Of a stretch of DNA of 64,000 bases, positions 62,358-64,000 are shown piece by piece. This stretch comes from Chitinophaga sp. H8. Lineage in GTDB: Bacteria; Bacteroidota; Bacteroidia; Chitinophagales; Chitinophagaceae. Below the pieces are notes generated by a model. The model worked only from the letters and a program-made list of their open reading frames with translations. It did not search any database and was not told where the DNA came from. The stretch is from the NCBI RefSeq assembly GCF_040567655.1, contig NZ_JBEXAC010000001.1, positions 3,162,001 to 3,226,000 on the forward strand, given 5' to 3'. Made by a program: the position numbers and the translations under genes. Numbering within the stretch: the first letter of the stretch is position 1; the number at the start of each line of letters is the position of its first letter.

Positions 62358-62432
62358 GGTGGTTGTAGCTCAGTTGGTTAGAGCACTAGATTGTGGTTCT
62401 AGGGGTCGGGGGTTCGAACCCCCTCATCCACC
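62358..62432 (+). tRNA. tRNA-His (anticodon GTG)
   Basis: The anticodon loop TTGTGGT between CTAGA and TCTAG gives GTG, histidine. G-1 at 62358 and C73 at 62432 are the special tRNA-His pair. The D arm is GCTCAGTTGGTTAGAGC and the T arm carries GGGGGTTCGAACCCCC-like pairing. In the acceptor stem GTGGTTG faces CATCCAC, which leaves a T-T mismatch at positions 5 and 68. CCA is not encoded. A promoter and a terminator flank it. Confidence 0.95.
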
Positions 62433-62442
62433 CGGAAAAGCA

Positions 62443-62474
62443 AAAAAGGCGATTCAGAAATGAGTCGCCTTTTC
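62443..62474 (+). terminator. Terminator of tRNA-His
   Basis: AAAAGGCGA-TTCA pairs with TGAG-TCGCCTTTT around a short loop and runs into TTTTC. Confidence 0.8.
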
Positions 62475-62514
62475 TCATTATTTTCTTTGCAATTCGTTCA
62501 AAACAAGGTTAAAG

Positions 62515-63111
62515 ATGTCTGTTTATTTCATTCCATTTATTTCTGCTTTTATAGGATGGATTACTAACTGGGTAGCTATAAAAATGTTGTTTCATCCCCG
62601 GCAGCCATTGAAACTGGGATTTTTCACTTTACAGGGCATTTTTCCAAAACGGCAACAACAATTTGCAGAAAAATTAGGTAAGCTGGTGGCGTCAGAATTA
62701 CTGTCTTTTGAGGATATCCGTCATAAATTAACGGATCCTGAAAAGATAAAGAACATCATGCCACTGGTGGAAGCCCACCTGCACAAATTCCTGAAAGAAA
62801 AACTCCCCAAGGCCATGCCTATGCTCGCCATGTTTATTGGCGACAGCACCATCGCACAAATCAAAGGCGTATTAATGGAAGAACTGCATACCCTCTTTCC
62901 TTTAATGATAGATCAATACCTGGATAATGTAAAAAGTGAACTGGATCTGGAGAAAATAGTAACGGATAAAGTAGCTTCCTTTTCTTCTGATAAACTGGAA
63001 GATATCCTGAATGGTATCATGTCCAGGGAATTCCGCTTTGTTGAAATCATTGGCGGTGTGCTGGGCTTCCTGATCGGTCTGCTGCAATTACTAATGACCC
63101 AACCTTTCTGA
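62515..63111 (+). CDS. DUF445 membrane-associated protein
   Basis: 198 residues. The start YFIPFISAFIGWITNWVAIK is the first membrane helix with the WITNW-IK-LF signature of DUF445 (YheB-type): TNWVAIKMLFHP. GIFPKRQQQFAEKLGKLV follows as in the family. A long amphipathic helical middle (about 60-170) precedes a second membrane helix at about 176-195 (EIIGGVLGFLIGLLQLLM). Function is unknown; B. subtilis YheB relatives are spore or envelope proteins. The form here is short, a single copy of the repeat. A terminator follows directly. Confidence 0.88.
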   Translation: MSVYFIPFISAFIGWITNWVAIKMLFHPRQPLKLGFFTLQGIFPKRQQQFAEKLGKLVASELLSFEDIRHKLTDPEKIKNIMPLVEAHLHKFLKEKLPKAMPMLAMFIGDSTIAQIKGVLMEELHTLFPLMIDQYLDNVKSELDLEKIVTDKVASFSSDKLEDILNGIMSREFRFVEIIGGVLGFLIGLLQLLMTQPF

Positions 63112-63117
63112 TAGCAT

Positions 63118-63145
63118 GAGGGAGCCTTCGGGTTCCCTCTTCTTT
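63118..63145 (+). terminator. Terminator after the DUF445 gene
   Basis: GAGGGAGCC (63118-63126) pairs with GGTTCCCTC (63131-63139, one G-T pair) over a TTCG tetraloop, followed by TTCTTTAT. The following spacer to 63341 shows nothing else clear. Confidence 0.82.
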
Positions 63146-63341
63146 ATCCCCTCTGGGGGCTGCCCTTCTCCTCTGCAACCCATCTCCATGGCTTTGTTAA
63201 CTACTGTTAAGACCTTTTACCGCCCCTTTTTTTAATTTCCTGGGGGCAAAAAACCCACTCATCACAATAATAAACCATTCATACAGCTGACAAGCTAATT
63301 TTGCTCCATCAACCCCTATCGGGAAGGAAAAATAAGTTACG

Positions 63342-64000
63342 ATGAAAAAATGGTACGCAGTTTTAGCGGGTTTCCTGCTCTGGCAGACAGCTGTTTTGGC
63401 CCAGGCCCCAGGTACTCCCGCTTCAGGCAACAGACCAGCACAAACCAATGGCGCCTCCGGACAGCGCCCGGCTATGCCGCAAATAGGCCGGCTTTATGGC
63501 AAACTGGTGGACGCACAGAGCGGTAAACCGGTAGAATACGCTTCCGTAGCCCTCCTCAAACAAAAAGATTCCAGCGTGGTAACCGGGATGCTCACTAAGC
63601 CCAATGGCGACTTCAGCCTGGAAAACCTTCCCTTTGGTGCATTTACCATGCGTATCAATTTCATGGGGTATACTACCGTCTACAAAAAGGTGACCATCAC
63701 TCCGCAAACAACAGATCAGGATCTGGGCAATATAAAACTAAAGGCTAATACCAAAGTATTGCAGGAGGTAGAAATTACCGGGCAAAAAAGCGCCTTTACC
63801 ATGGGCATCGATAAAAAAGTATTTAATGTAGACAGAAACCTGGTAAGCGTAGGGGGTACGGCTACTGACGTACTTAAAAGTGTGCCTGCTGTAAATGTGG
63901 ATATTGATGGGAATGTAACTGTACGCAATGCTTCTCCTAATATATTTGTAGATGGTAAACCTTCTACCCTCACCCTGGATCAGATCCCGGCAGATGCCAT
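63342..64000 (+). CDS. TonB-linked outer-membrane beta-barrel receptor, N-terminal part
   Basis: The ATG at 63342 opens a frame still open at the window end (about 219 codons seen). Signal peptide about 1-21 (MKKWYAVLAGFLLWQTAVLA). A low-complexity Pro/Gly/Asn stretch (about 22-47) precedes a carboxypeptidase-regulatory-like domain (about 50-130) with GRLYGKLVDAQSGKPVEYAS and GDFSLENLPFGAFTMRI. Then the plug domain begins: KVFNVDRNLVSVGGTATDVL, VPAVNVDIDGNVTVRN and IFVDGKPS. This is the layout of the Bacteroidota 'outer membrane beta-barrel' receptors that lack a SusD partner. The substrate cannot be inferred. Confidence 0.88.
   Translation, partial: MKKWYAVLAGFLLWQTAVLAQAPGTPASGNRPAQTNGASGQRPAMPQIGRLYGKLVDAQSGKPVEYASVALLKQKDSSVVTGMLTKPNGDFSLENLPFGAFTMRINFMGYTTVYKKVTITPQTTDQDLGNIKLKANTKVLQEVEITGQKSAFTMGIDKKVFNVDRNLVSVGGTATDVLKSVPAVNVDIDGNVTVRNASPNIFVDGKPSTLTLDQIPADA

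Noticed and set aside
1..64000. CRISPR arrays, insertion sequences, prophage or conjugative elements
   Set aside because: No regularly spaced repeats, transposase, integrase or phage structural genes were seen on either strand.

Overview
The window reads as a chromosomal segment of a Bacteroidota member, most likely a Chitinophaga-like Chitinophagaceae. The evidence is a SusC/SusD pair and several other TonB-linked outer-membrane proteins, Bacteroidota-type promoter boxes of the TAnnTTTG form (for example before the tRNA-His and folK), LytS/LytTR signalling, a glycine-rich RRM protein, DUF2911 and MG2/plug proteins. The species call is inference. Two tRNA genes (Pro-CGG on the minus strand, His-GTG on the plus strand) are present. 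I see no CRISPR array, rRNA, phage, integrase or insertion sequence.

Layout. 1-7.6 kb: small, loosely spaced accessory genes (GIY-YIG protein, GNAT, DUF1801, an AraC/VOC/DUF1569 group, AhpD-like, RibD-C-like reductase, an NmrA-type oxidoreductase followed by an AraC regulator), with two short coding-like remnants between them. 7.7-17.5 kb: tRNA-Pro, an RRM protein, a pentapeptide-repeat protein, an OmpR-type two-component pair next to a TonB-dependent receptor, a GAF/PAS hybrid kinase and bioA. 17.6-28.4 kb: a minus-strand group (DUF2911, a GH30 protein lacking its acid/base Glu, two SRPBCC proteins, an ABC-2 permease), sppA, then folK, a deoxynucleoside kinase, a catalase and an HI0933-type flavoprotein. 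28.5-37.2 kb: an MG2/TonB-plug surface protein, a dcu transporter with aspartase (aspA), a lipase and two conserved hypothetical genes. 37.5-59.2 kb: a GH78-like rhamnosidase and, upstream of it, a 16-gene minus-strand operon headed by susC/susD. 59.3-64 kb: a divergent FadR-type regulator, a LytS/LytTR pair, a small membrane protein, tRNA-His, a DUF445 protein and the start of another TonB-linked receptor.

The most interesting part is the 40.1-59.2 kb operon. Its gene borders are overlaps or gaps of 6-43 bases. It joins a SusC/D import pair, a sialidase-like Asp-box protein, a NanM-like mutarotase, a second NanM-like domain fused to a Na+/solute symporter, and a DHDPS/NAL-family aldolase with genes that do not belong to known sialic acid operons: an M81 (MlrC-like) metallohydrolase, an AstE/aspartoacylase-like deacylase, a threonine-synthase-like PLP enzyme, RidA, an RraA/HMG-aldolase-like enzyme, an SMP-30 lactonase, two SDRs and an aldo/keto reductase. 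It has no recognisable polysaccharide depolymerase and no adjacent ECF-sigma/anti-sigma or hybrid two-component PUL regulator. Instead a FadR-type GntR regulator is divergent to susC, and a perfect FadR-consensus dyad lies on the predicted susC -7 box. My inference is a dedicated uptake and breakdown route for an acylated, amino-bearing sugar acid or amino-acid conjugate. The substrate is not known from the sequence.
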